From: an uncultured Prevotellaceae bacterium
GTDB taxonomy: Bacteria > Bacteroidota > Bacteroidia > Bacteroidales > Bacteroidaceae
DNA: 42,375 nt
Assembly: GCA_902778255.1 (NCBI GenBank)
Contig: CACYXD010000024.1
Coordinates: 1-42,375 of the forward strand
Reading direction: 5' to 3'
A program made the translations under genes and the position numbers. Shown piece by piece: positions 6,446 to 14,781 of this stretch; the first letter of the stretch is position 1; each line of letters opens with the position of its first letter. The notes under the pieces were generated by a model, which had not been told where the DNA came from, did no database searches, and worked only from the letters and a program-made list of their open reading frames with translations.

Positions 6446-9031
6446 TTATATCATTATCATTAATTCCCGCTTATTCTTTTCATCTGAACTGGAGCCAACA
6501 AGAATCTCGTACTTACCAGGCTTCACACGCATCGTATTGGTCTCGGCATCCCAGAATTCAAATGATTGCTTATTGAGTTTTATCGTAGCAGTAGCTGTCT
6601 GTCCGGCTTTCACATTGACGCGCTGAAAACCACGGAGCGTTTTCAATGGGCCGTCGGGATCCTGAAGATTACGGATGTACACCTGTACGACCTCAGCACC
6701 ATCACGCTTGCCGGTATTGGAAACTTCTGCTGTCAGGGTCCAATCTGTTGGAGCCGGCCCGTTCTTCTTTATCTCTGCCTTTGGGATTTCAAATTTTGTA
6801 TAACTCAGTCCATAACCAAAGGGGAAGAGGGCATCTGTGAAGTAGCGATAGGTGCGCCCCTTCATGGAGTAGTCCTCATAGTCAGGCAGTTGGTTGCTGT
6901 TCTTATAGAACGTGACGGGCAGTTTTCCACTGGGGTTCACATCGCCAAAGAGCACGTCAGCCACAGCCGTACCACCCTCCTGACCAGGATACCAAGCCTG
7001 AACGATGGCATCGCAGGTCTTGGTCTCAGGCTCCAAGGCGATACAAGAACCAGAGCAGTTGACGAAGATGATGGTCTTGCCAGCATCCTTCAAAGCCTTC
7101 AGAAAATCGCGCTGCACCTTTGGCAACTCGATATGCGTACGATCGCCACCCTTGAAGCCATCGATATCTACAGGCATCTCCTCACCCTCCAAAGCAGGTG
7201 AGATGCCACCCACGAAGATGACCTTGTCGATACCCTTCAGCTGATTGATAATCGTTTGATAGTCAATAGGATATTCCTTGGCGATATTGATAGCCAGGTT
7301 AGCATTATAAGTATGTACGTGCGAGAAGCGTACCTCGATATTGTAGCTCTTGCCCTTCTCGGCATTGATGACGATATGATTGGGCGTGGTGCGCCAGATG
7401 CGATGGTGGAACTGGCGCTCGCCGTCCAGATAGAGTTCGAACTCGCCGCAGCCATCCACGTTTACTACGTATTCGCCTGCCTCCTTGGGCGTGAAGACTG
7501 TCTCGTACTTAGCAGAAAAGTCCTCGAGCTGTACGCCAGGGGCGAAGTTGTGCATACCAAAGGTGGTGACTGCCAAGGGCTGGGTGTAGTACTGGGTGGT
7601 GACGGGCTTGCCTTCCATCTTGCGATTATTCCAGAAAGTGCCCTTCATACCCTTCTTGCCCTCGAACGCACATTGCGAGCCTAAAAGACTCTCCAATACC
7701 TTGTCGTAGGTCAGGTCGCAACCAGGGGCATAGAACAGTTTTTTCTGCTTGGCCTTGATGCCATCGAGAATGGTGATGGTATGGTTGGGCTGACCATTAT
7801 AGTTGCCCCACATCATCGGCGTATTATCGGCATTGGGGCCGATGACAGCGATTTTCTCAGCATTCTTTTTGAGGGGCAGAACATTGTTCGTATTCTTCAG
7901 CAGCACGATGCTCTGACGTGCCATCTGCAAAGACAAATCAGCCGACTCCTTCGTTGACATAGCCGAATAGGGTATCTTCGACCATTCCACAAGTGACGGA
8001 TCATCCATTTCACCTAAGTCGAAACGTCCCTCCAACAAGCGGATGACGTGCTTATCGACCTCGGCCTCTGTCATGAATCCACGCTTCACAGCCTCAGGGA
8101 TACTCCTGTAGGCATAGCCATAGCCGCATTCCACGTCAGTACCGGCTATCGTAGCCTTTGCCGAGGCGTGCGTGGCATCGCTTGAAGACTTGTGCGACTC
8201 GTAAAAATCGCTCACAGCACCACAGTCGCTCACTACCAGATACTCAAACCCCCATTCATCGCGCAGGATGGTCTGAAGCAGACGCTGACTGCCACAGCAT
8301 GGATCATCATCCAGACGCTGATAGGCACACATCACCTCGCGCACCTTGGCATCCTGCACCAGTGTCTTGAAGGCAGGCATATAGGTCTCCCACATATCAC
8401 GTGGCGACACATTGGTGAGGTTGGCCGAATGGCGCGTATATTCAGGACCGCTATGGACGGCATAGTGCTTGGCGCACGCCCATAATTTGCGATATTTGGC
8501 TGATTCAGGGCCCTGCAAGCCCTTGACCACCTGCACCCCCATCACAGAGGTCAGATAAGGGTCTTCACCGTAGGTCTCCTGTCCGCGTCCCCATCGTGGG
8601 TCACGGAAGATGTTGACGTTTGGTGTCCACACGGAGAGACTATGGAACTTCTCGTCCTCGCCGCTGCCACGCTGCATACGCTCGTTGTACTGCGCACGGA
8701 ACTCCGTACTGGCTACATCGAAACATTGATAGAGCAGATTGGGATTCCACGACGAAGCCATAGCGATAGGCTCTGGGAATACCGTCACGTTGTTCATATT
8801 GGCAGCACCATGTAGCGCCTCGCTCCACCAGAAGAATTTTTTGATGCCTAAACGGGGGATGGCGGGACTCTCGTCGAGCATCAGTTTGGCCTTCTCTTCC
8901 AACGTCAGTCGTGAACAGAGATCCTTGGCTCTCTCCTTGGCGCTGAGCGACGTATCCTGATAAGGCAGCACCTGTGCCTGCATACCTAAGCTTACTGTGA
9001 CCATAGCCACAAAGAGGGTGAATCTTTTCAT
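6446..9031 (-). CDS. GH3 beta-xylosidase-type glycosidase with PA14 insert
   Basis: An 861-residue exported enzyme with a signal peptide (residues 1-19, ending MQA). The GH3 N-terminal barrel (about 30-350) includes the K-H-Y motif at 188-190 and the nucleophile Asp269 in VVSDCGAVSDF. The SDC form of this motif is seen in GH3 xylosidases, where glucosidases usually have SDW. The GH3 C-terminal domain is split by a PA14 insertion (about 450-580), and a fibronectin-III-like domain closes the protein (about 760-850). It should release xylose from xylo-oligosaccharides produced after side-chain removal. It is the first gene of the leftward operon with GH115, and a -7 box lies 29 bases upstream. 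Beta-glucosidase or arabinofuranosidase activity cannot be excluded. Confidence 0.9.
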   Translation of the reverse strand: MKRFTLFVAMVTVSLGMQAQVLPYQDTSLSAKERAKDLCSRLTLEEKAKLMLDESPAIPRLGIKKFFWWSEALHGAANMNNVTVFPEPIAMASSWNPNLLYQCFDVASTEFRAQYNERMQRGSGEDEKFHSLSVWTPNVNIFRDPRWGRGQETYGEDPYLTSVMGVQVVKGLQGPESAKYRKLWACAKHYAVHSGPEYTRHSANLTNVSPRDMWETYMPAFKTLVQDAKVREVMCAYQRLDDDPCCGSQRLLQTILRDEWGFEYLVVSDCGAVSDFYESHKSSSDATHASAKATIAGTDVECGYGYAYRSIPEAVKRGFMTEAEVDKHVIRLLEGRFDLGEMDDPSLVEWSKIPYSAMSTKESADLSLQMARQSIVLLKNTNNVLPLKKNAEKIAVIGPNADNTPMMWGNYNGQPNHTITILDGIKAKQKKLFYAPGCDLTYDKVLESLLGSQCAFEGKKGMKGTFWNNRKMEGKPVTTQYYTQPLAVTTFGMHNFAPGVQLEDFSAKYETVFTPKEAGEYVVNVDGCGEFELYLDGERQFHHRIWRTTPNHIVINAEKGKSYNIEVRFSHVHTYNANLAINIAKEYPIDYQTIINQLKGIDKVIFVGGISPALEGEEMPVDIDGFKGGDRTHIELPKVQRDFLKALKDAGKTIIFVNCSGSCIALEPETKTCDAIVQAWYPGQEGGTAVADVLFGDVNPSGKLPVTFYKNSNQLPDYEDYSMKGRTYRYFTDALFPFGYGLSYTKFEIPKAEIKKNGPAPTDWTLTAEVSNTGKRDGAEVVQVYIRNLQDPDGPLKTLRGFQRVNVKAGQTATATIKLNKQSFEFWDAETNTMRVKPGKYEILVGSSSDEKNKRELMIMI

Positions 9032-9059
9032 CTTTTCTTATAGTTTTAGAATTTTGCTA

Positions 9060-9067
9060 CAAAATTA
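9060..9067 (-). promoter_or_regulatory. -7 box of the GH3-GH115 operon
   Basis: On the minus strand the bases read TAATTTTG, matching TAnnTTTG, ending 29 bases before the GH3 ATG. No TTTG -33 box is at the usual distance, which would fit a promoter that needs an activator. Confidence 0.55.
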
Positions 9068-9174
9068 CGAATCACCAGCGATTTTTGCTTCTATGTATGT
9101 TGCATAGACTTTAGATTATGTCACATCTCGCTTTTCTTCGCGTGCGTATAGCGTACATATCAATTTTTTTTTAT

Positions 9175-9182
9175 TACATTTG
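9175..9182 (+). promoter_or_regulatory. -7 box of the GH43 operon
   Basis: TACATTTG matches TAnnTTTG and ends 39 bases before the ATG of the first GH43 gene. The -33 position lacks TTTG. A T-run and short dyads (for example CTATG/CATAG arms around 9091-9107) lie in the 190-base divergent gap shared with the GH3 promoter. Confidence 0.55.
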
Positions 9183-9221
9183 CATCCGATATGATAAACA
9201 AAAACCTTCAACATAAATAAA

Positions 9222-11384
9222 ATGAAGAAAACCTTAACTATGCTGATGCTGGCTGTGCCACTGGTTGGAGCCGCTCAGAACCCTGTCATCCGTGACCAGT
9301 TCACGGCTGACCCTACAGCACGAGTCTTTAACAACAAAGTCTATCTTTATCCGTCGCATGACATCGTACCCCCTGAAGGGCAACGTCAAGACTGGTTCTG
9401 CATGGAGGACTATCATGTGTTCTCGTCAGAGAACATGACCGACTGGACTGATCATGGCATGATCATCTCGCAGGTCAACGTACCCTGGGGAAAGGCCGAT
9501 GGCTACTCGATGTGGGCACCCGACTGCGTACAGAAAAATGGGAAATACTATTTCTTCTTCCCCAATGCGCCTGAGAACGGACGGGGCTTTTCTATTGGCG
9601 TGGCCGTGGCCGATAGTCCCGAGGGGCCGTTTGTCTGTGAGAAGACACCTATCGCTGGCGTGTCGGGCATCGATCCGTGCGTGTTGGTCGATAATGACGG
9701 ACAGGCTTATATCTATTGGAGTGGAATGGGCATACGCGGCTCGAAGCTCAAGGATAATATGAAGGAACTGGATGGGCCGATGGAGACCATCACGATGACG
9801 CCTCCCAATGCCCAGTTGAATGCCGAAAAGGGCAAACGCCAGCAGCCCCGCCAGATGAAGATTGGCGGACAGGCGATGGCAGGACTGCCTGAAGGATTCA
9901 AGGAGGGACCTCATGCCTTCCGAAGGGGTGACTGGTACTACCTGACATTCCCCTGGGTGCGTGGCAGTAAGGAGAATGGTGCCAATCCCACAGAGACACT
10001 GGCATACGCCATGTCGAAATCGCCTCTGGGACCATGGGATTTCAAGGGTATCATCATGGCAGAACATCCCAATGGCTGTTGGACCAACCACCACAGTTTC
10101 GTAGAGTATAAAGGACAGTGGTATCTGTTCTACCATACTAATTTCTTCTCGCCCAGTGACGACAAGCGTCGCTCAGTATGTATCGAGAAGGTGACATTCA
10201 ATGCCGACGGCACCATTCAGGAGGTCAAGGAGACCATGCGTGGCGTGGGTATCAACAAGGCCACTGAGAAGATTGAGATAGACCGCTATAGCGAGGCTTC
10301 CAAGGGCGTGACCACAGCGCATGTGGATACCACCATTGCTTTCAGTGGCGACTTTGCCACCATTCCTTCAAAGGGGTGGATACGCTATGCGGATGTGGAC
10401 TTCAGTTGCTTGACAGATGGTTATATGCAGATCAACGTGAAGGCCAGCGACGATACGGAGTTATGCGTACGAGAGAAGAATGCCAAGGGTAAGGTGATTG
10501 CCCGCATCAAACTCACCGTGCGGCCACCAAAGCCAGTGTCTGGAGAAAATCCGATGATGGCCCGTTTCCGTCGTGACCTGCGCAACCAGTGGCTCACGCA
10601 GACTACCACACTGGAATATACCCCAAAGGGCGTTACCGACCTGGTAATCACCAACGAGGGCGAGGGAAAACTGTCTGTTGACTGGGTGCTCTTCAAGAAT
10701 CGCCCCAAGTATTTCTCAAAGGCATCGACCACCCCAGCCAAACCCGATAACGAGGGTTTTATACGGCGCTGGATGCTGCTGGAACCTATCGATAAACCCA
10801 ACAGCGGCAACACCGTGTTTACTGATACCTATCTGCGCGAGCACTTTAATCGCGAATATTTCAAGGGACAGCAGACCATCCTGCCTAAAGACGGTCAGAA
10901 GGTGAAGGCTGTGTTCCAACAAGAACAGGCTCCCGCTGGTTTCGGCCGCGGCGCTCAGCAGCAGGTAGAAGGCCCGCAGGTGAAGACGGTGAAGCAGACA
11001 CTCACCTGGCACGCCCTTGATAGTGAGAACTTTAACATCAAGCTGTTCCGCTTTGCTGAGAAATGGGGCACGAAGGTCTATGGCGTGCTCTTCTGGGGTG
11101 TGACCATCATCGACTGCCCAGAGGATATCGAGAACGTACGCTTGGCCGTGGGCTCTAACTCTGCCTCTATGTGGTGGCTCAACGGTGAAGAGACACTCTT
11201 GCTCTCTGGCGACCGTCGTATGGTGAAGGACGATGCCGTGTCGCGCCGTGTGACGCTGAAGAAAGGTCGCAACATCCTGCGTGGAGCCATCATCAATGGC
11301 CCTGGCATGAGTGACTTCTGCGTGCGCTTCCTCGACGAGAAAGGTAATCCTGTAACAAATTATTCAATCATTAACAGCAAATAA
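9222..11384 (+). CDS. GH43 arabinofuranosidase/xylosidase with carbohydrate-binding domains
   Basis: A 720-residue exported enzyme; signal peptide residues 1-18 (ending GAA). The GH43 five-bladed propeller spans about 20-345 with a plausible catalytic set: Asp30 (in TADPTARVF), Asp151 (in SGIDPCVL) and Glu228 (in KEGPHAF). The N-H-H-S-F-V-E-Y motif follows later. A CBM6-like beta-sandwich lies at about 365-500, and a further beta-rich domain of unassigned family occupies about 520-715. This architecture (GH43 plus CBM6) is typical of Bacteroidales enzymes acting on arabinoxylan. It starts the rightward pair; the next gene begins two bases after its stop, so the two are translationally close. 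The exact GH43 subfamily, and so the choice between arabinose and xylose release, is not decided. Confidence 0.88.
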   Translation: MKKTLTMLMLAVPLVGAAQNPVIRDQFTADPTARVFNNKVYLYPSHDIVPPEGQRQDWFCMEDYHVFSSENMTDWTDHGMIISQVNVPWGKADGYSMWAPDCVQKNGKYYFFFPNAPENGRGFSIGVAVADSPEGPFVCEKTPIAGVSGIDPCVLVDNDGQAYIYWSGMGIRGSKLKDNMKELDGPMETITMTPPNAQLNAEKGKRQQPRQMKIGGQAMAGLPEGFKEGPHAFRRGDWYYLTFPWVRGSKENGANPTETLAYAMSKSPLGPWDFKGIIMAEHPNGCWTNHHSFVEYKGQWYLFYHTNFFSPSDDKRRSVCIEKVTFNADGTIQEVKETMRGVGINKATEKIEIDRYSEASKGVTTAHVDTTIAFSGDFATIPSKGWIRYADVDFSCLTDGYMQINVKASDDTELCVREKNAKGKVIARIKLTVRPPKPVSGENPMMARFRRDLRNQWLTQTTTLEYTPKGVTDLVITNEGEGKLSVDWVLFKNRPKYFSKASTTPAKPDNEGFIRRWMLLEPIDKPNSGNTVFTDTYLREHFNREYFKGQQTILPKDGQKVKAVFQQEQAPAGFGRGAQQQVEGPQVKTVKQTLTWHALDSENFNIKLFRFAEKWGTKVYGVLFWGVTIIDCPEDIENVRLAVGSNSASMWWLNGEETLLLSGDRRMVKDDAVSRRVTLKKGRNILRGAIINGPGMSDFCVRFLDEKGNPVTNYSIINSK

Positions 11385-11386
11385 TT

Positions 11387-12844
11387 ATGCAACGTTTACA
11401 TACAATCCTGGCTGCAATGGCTATTGCAACAGCAGCCAATGCTCAAATAGGACAACCATATATTCATGACCCCTCGACCCTCGCTGAGTGCGACGGGAAA
11501 TACTATACCTTCGGCACTGGCGGCGGTGGCATCATCTCCGACGATGGCTGGAGCTGGCATAGTGGTGCCGACAGACCTGGTGGCGGTGCTGCGCCTGATA
11601 TTATCAAGATTGGTGATCGCTACCTGTGTATCTATGGTGCTACGGGTGGCGGATTAGGAGGCGGACATAGTGGCCGCATCCTGACGATGTGGAACAAGAC
11701 CCTTGACCCTCAATCGCCTGATTTCAAATGGAGTAAGGCTGTGGAGGTGTGTGCTTCCGATGGTATGGAGGATCAGGATGCCATCGACCCAGGCATATTG
11801 CTCGACCCCACCACAGGACGTCTGTGGGTGAGCTATGGCACTTATTTTGGTACGATTCGTCTGATAGAACTCGACCCCAAGACAGGCTTTCGCGTGAAGG
11901 GTAACAAAGAGAAGGATATCGCCATAGACTGTGAGGCCACCGACCTGATCTGTCGTAATGGCTGGTATTATCTGTTGGGCACGCATGGTACTTGTTGCGA
12001 TGGCGTGAACTCTACGTATAATATAGTGGTGGGACGCTCACGCAGTGTGGAAGGTCCCTATATGGATAATGTAGGACGTGACATGTATCACGGCGGAGGA
12101 AAGATGGTGGTGGCTGCAGGCGATCGTAAGACAGGTGCTGGTCACTTCGGACGTACCATCGTTGACGAGGGCATCGAGGTGACCTCATTCCACTGGGAGG
12201 CAGATTTCGACCAAGGCGGTCGCTCCGTCTTGGCTGTACGTCCGCTGTTGTGGAAGAACGACTGGCCCTACGCTGGCGACCATTTCAAGGGTGGTACCTT
12301 TGAGATAGAATCTGAGCGTCGAGGCTACGCTCTGGAACTCGCCGTCGATTTCGTTCGTATGACGCAGGAGCGTCAGGGATGGTTCAATCGAGAACAGATG
12401 CAGCAGCCCGTGAAACCCGTGGCCAATCAGACCTTGGAACAGGTTATCGGCACTTGGCCGAAAGAGGATATCGACGTGCGCTGTGGCGACTATATGTTCC
12501 GTCCGCATCAGCTCTGGACCATCACGCCCGTCAACGAGGCTGGTGGCTACCTGAGCAATCCTTACTTCAAGATTACCATTGCAGGCACAGAACGAGCCCT
12601 GGCTGCCACAGCTGACAAGGAACTGACCACCGTGCCCGCCTACACAGGAGCTGACGAACAGCTATGGCGCATAGAGCAGGCTGTAGATGGCACCTTCCGC
12701 ATCATGCCCAAACGCATCCCTGGTGAGAACGGCGTCAATACGAAGCTCTGTATCTACAGCGCAGCTGACTCTACGCCGACGCTGGCAGAGTGGGATTTCA
12801 GTAGCGACAACTCAAAATGGAACTTGAAAAAGCTGGCCCAGTAA
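11387..12844 (+). CDS. GH43 glycosidase, arabinanase/arabinofuranosidase-like, with C-terminal lectin-like domain
   Basis: A 485-residue exported protein; signal peptide residues 1-19 (ending NAQ). The GH43 propeller (about 20-340) has Asp28 in YIHDPSTL, Asp134 in QDAIDPGIL and Glu183 in DCEATDL as the likely catalytic trio. The Y-Y-T-F-G-T-G and C-C-x-G-x-x-S-T-Y-N motifs resemble endo-arabinanase-type GH43 members. Residues about 360-485 look like a beta-trefoil (ricin-type) carbohydrate-binding domain, with repeated Q/E-L-W-x-I/L motifs. It lies two bases after the preceding GH43 stop, so both are surely co-transcribed. It probably removes arabinose-containing side groups. The family is clear, the subfamily uncertain. 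Confidence 0.85.
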   Translation: MQRLHTILAAMAIATAANAQIGQPYIHDPSTLAECDGKYYTFGTGGGGIISDDGWSWHSGADRPGGGAAPDIIKIGDRYLCIYGATGGGLGGGHSGRILTMWNKTLDPQSPDFKWSKAVEVCASDGMEDQDAIDPGILLDPTTGRLWVSYGTYFGTIRLIELDPKTGFRVKGNKEKDIAIDCEATDLICRNGWYYLLGTHGTCCDGVNSTYNIVVGRSRSVEGPYMDNVGRDMYHGGGKMVVAAGDRKTGAGHFGRTIVDEGIEVTSFHWEADFDQGGRSVLAVRPLLWKNDWPYAGDHFKGGTFEIESERRGYALELAVDFVRMTQERQGWFNREQMQQPVKPVANQTLEQVIGTWPKEDIDVRCGDYMFRPHQLWTITPVNEAGGYLSNPYFKITIAGTERALAATADKELTTVPAYTGADEQLWRIEQAVDGTFRIMPKRIPGENGVNTKLCIYSAADSTPTLAEWDFSSDNSKWNLKKLAQ

Positions 12845-12863
12845 AAAGATTTTTGGAAAAAGT

Positions 12864-12895
12864 TTTGTGTAATCGGGAAAAAGTTCGTACCTTTG
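12864..12895 (+). promoter_or_regulatory. Promoter of rpmE2
   Basis: TTTG at 12864-12867 and TACCTTTG at 12888-12895, 20 bases apart, give a full match to the Bacteroidetes promoter. This is among the best matches in the window, as expected for a ribosomal protein gene. It lies just after the GH43 stop codon. Confidence 0.85.
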
Positions 12896-12906
12896 CACCC
12901 TGATTG

Positions 12907-12919
12907 GCGCATAGTGCGC
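12907..12919 (+). other. Small hairpin in the rpmE2 leader
   Basis: GCGCA (12907-12911) and TGCGC (12915-12919) pair perfectly around a TAG loop, 35 bases before the L31 start. It would sit close to the 5' end of the transcript. It could stabilise the mRNA or take part in autoregulation by the ribosomal protein; this is only a suggestion. Confidence 0.35.
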
Positions 12920-12954
12920 ACGGAAACGTATTTATCAAACAATTATAATCAAAA

Positions 12955-13209
12955 ATGAAACAAGGAATTCATCCCGAAAACTATCGCCCCGTCGTGTTTA
13001 AGGACATGTCCAACGGCGATATGTTCCTTACGAAGTCTACTGCAAAGACAAACGACACTGTAGAGTTCGAAGGCGAAACTTACCCCGTGGTAAAAGTAGA
13101 AATCTCAAGCAGCTCGCACCCCTTCTACACTGGTAAGAGCAAGCTCGTCGACACCGCTGGTCGCGTCGATAAGTTCATGAGCCGCTACGGTAAGGCTTCG
13201 AAGAAGTAA
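12955..13209 (+). CDS. rpmE2: Ribosomal protein bL31, type B (zinc-free)
   Basis: An 84-residue protein of the large ribosomal subunit. It begins [17 protein letters not shown], the classical type-B L31 start, and ends with the S-x-x-H-P-F-Y-T-G and V-D-K-F-x-x-R-Y motifs. No cysteine is present, which identifies the zinc-independent (C-minus) form. A strong promoter lies upstream with a leader of about 53 bases. It is probably transcribed alone; no clear terminator follows before the nuclease gene, so read-through is possible. Confidence 0.97.
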   Translation: MKQGIHPENYRPVVFKDMSNGDMFLTKSTAKTNDTVEFEGETYPVVKVEISSSSHPFYTGKSKLVDTAGRVDKFMSRYGKASKK

Positions 13210-13282
13210 GATATTTCTAGGAAATGACACTTACAGTTGCATATGCCTTGTACGCACCTTCATTGATTTTTTTTCGAGATAG

Positions 13283-14191
13283 ATGAAGCATTTGAAGATT
13301 CTCTCACTACTCTTGACAATACTCTTGTTGGCTGCCTGCGATGACAATAATGATGAAGGAGGTTCATCGGGCAATAGTAATAAGAATATTGCAGCCTATT
13401 CCAGTCTGGAATTCCCAAAGACAAAAGGGGGAAAGAGTGAGGTCATCACCCACAGCACCTCACAATATGGCGTGACCTATTCATATGAATGGGATCACCA
13501 GCTAAAGGCACAGCGATGGACTTGCTACTATTTTACTGTTAAGAACAGAGAGATAAACTGGAGTCGTAACCAGTGGGGGAGTGATCCTTTCCAGAAAGAC
13601 CCTAAAATTCCCTCCAATGAGCAACCTAATGTAACGGGAGAGTTCAGTGGAAGCAGTTATCCAGAAAAAGGTTTTTCTTATTTCCAGCGTGGACATATCT
13701 GTGCTTCGCAGGATCGTATGGCTTCTAAAGAGGCAAATGGTCAGACATTCTATATGACCAATATGATGCCACAAGGCGAACTGTTTAATGGTAAGCTGTG
13801 GTCGAAAATGGAGGCTTTCGTACGTGAAACATGGGGAAAGAAGATTAGTGGCAACGACACTCTGTTTGTCGTCAAGGGCGGTACCATCGATAAGGAGAGT
13901 CAGATCCTCTGTCGCACCAAGAGTGGCTTTATCGTACCTCGCTATTTCTTTATGGCTCTTTTGCTCAAAAGAAATACCACTTATCAGGCTCTTGGTTTTT
14001 ATGTGGAGCATATCAACAGTGATCATTCAAGTGATCCATTGGCTAATTATGCTTGTAATATTCGCTCGTTGGAAGAAAAAACTGGCATCGATTTCTTCTG
14101 TAACCTGCCTGATGAGGTGGAAAGTTCTGTAGAGACTGTGGATAAGACTACTATCGAGCGCCTGTGGGATAAAACCAATCTATATAAATAA
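13283..14191 (+). CDS. DNA/RNA non-specific endonuclease, predicted lipoprotein
   Basis: A 302-residue protein with a lipoprotein signal (L-L-A-A-C, lipidated Cys19), followed by an acidic/serine-rich linker (20-34). The ACD run after the Cys could favour surface export. The nuclease domain (about 50-290) contains QRGHICASQDR (135-145), a variant of the DRGH motif with catalytic His138, and the metal-binding Asn160 in YMTNMMPQ. Members of this family (Serratia nuclease, NucA) cut DNA and RNA without sequence preference. Attached to the outer membrane, it could digest extracellular DNA for nutrition. The first residue of the motif is Gln instead of Asp, which may or may not affect activity. 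It precedes the glutathione peroxidase gene by 18 bases. Confidence 0.88.
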   Translation: MKHLKILSLLLTILLLAACDDNNDEGGSSGNSNKNIAAYSSLEFPKTKGGKSEVITHSTSQYGVTYSYEWDHQLKAQRWTCYYFTVKNREINWSRNQWGSDPFQKDPKIPSNEQPNVTGEFSGSSYPEKGFSYFQRGHICASQDRMASKEANGQTFYMTNMMPQGELFNGKLWSKMEAFVRETWGKKISGNDTLFVVKGGTIDKESQILCRTKSGFIVPRYFFMALLLKRNTTYQALGFYVEHINSDHSSDPLANYACNIRSLEEKTGIDFFCNLPDEVESSVETVDKTTIERLWDKTNLYK

Positions 14192-14209
14192 ACAAAAACA
14201 ACAAAAACA

Positions 14210-14758
14210 ATGAAGACTATTTATGATTTCTCTGTCAAGGACAGAAAAGGTAAGGACGTGTCGCTGAAAGAGTATGCCAACGAGGTGCTGCTCATTGTGA
14301 ACACTGCCACCAAGTGTGGATTCACTCCCCAGTATGATGAGCTGGAGAAACTCTATAAGGACTACCATAATCAAGGTTTTGAAATACTGGATTTCCCCTG
14401 CAACCAGTTTGGCCAGCAGGCTCCTGGAACAGATGAGAGTATTCATGAGTTCTGCAAACTGAACTTCGGCACCGAGTTCCCACGCTTTAAGAAGGTGAAG
14501 GTGAATGGCGAGGATGCCGATCCCTTGTTCCAGTACCTGAAGAAGCAAAAGGGCTTTGCCGGCTGGGATATGGAGCATCCTATCGCTCATATCCTCGATG
14601 ATATGCTGTCGAAAGCAGATCCTAACTATAAGGAGAGTGCCGATATCAAATGGAACTTCACCAAATTCCTTATCAATAAGAAGGGACAGGTGGTTGCTCG
14701 TTTTGAGCCGACAGAGAAAATCGCTAATATCGAACAGCAGATTAAGGCTTTGCTATAG
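14210..14758 (+). CDS. Glutathione peroxidase family thiol peroxidase
   Basis: A 182-residue cytoplasmic peroxidase. The peroxidatic Cys36 lies in NTATKCGFTPQY, and the supporting residues are visible: the F-P-C-N-Q-F-G-Q-Q segment (second Cys and Gln) and K-W-N-F-T-K-F near the C terminus. It is a cysteine, not selenocysteine, enzyme. Bacterial members usually reduce peroxides with thioredoxin rather than glutathione. The gene for thioredoxin reductase follows 23 bases downstream, which supports a thioredoxin-linked role. Length is typical. Confidence 0.93.
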   Translation: MKTIYDFSVKDRKGKDVSLKEYANEVLLIVNTATKCGFTPQYDELEKLYKDYHNQGFEILDFPCNQFGQQAPGTDESIHEFCKLNFGTEFPRFKKVKVNGEDADPLFQYLKKQKGFAGWDMEHPIAHILDDMLSKADPNYKESADIKWNFTKFLINKKGQVVARFEPTEKIANIEQQIKALL

Positions 14759-14781
14759 GAACTCATCGTTCATAATTGGAT

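Noticed and set aside
6566-7201. A 211-codon plus-strand frame inside the GH3 gene.
   Set aside because: It is antisense to the conserved C-terminal part of the GH3 enzyme, with no promoter or recognisable motif.
9426-10136. A 236-codon minus-strand frame inside the first GH43 gene.
   Set aside because: It lies across the GH43 catalytic motifs on the other strand and shows no family motif of its own.
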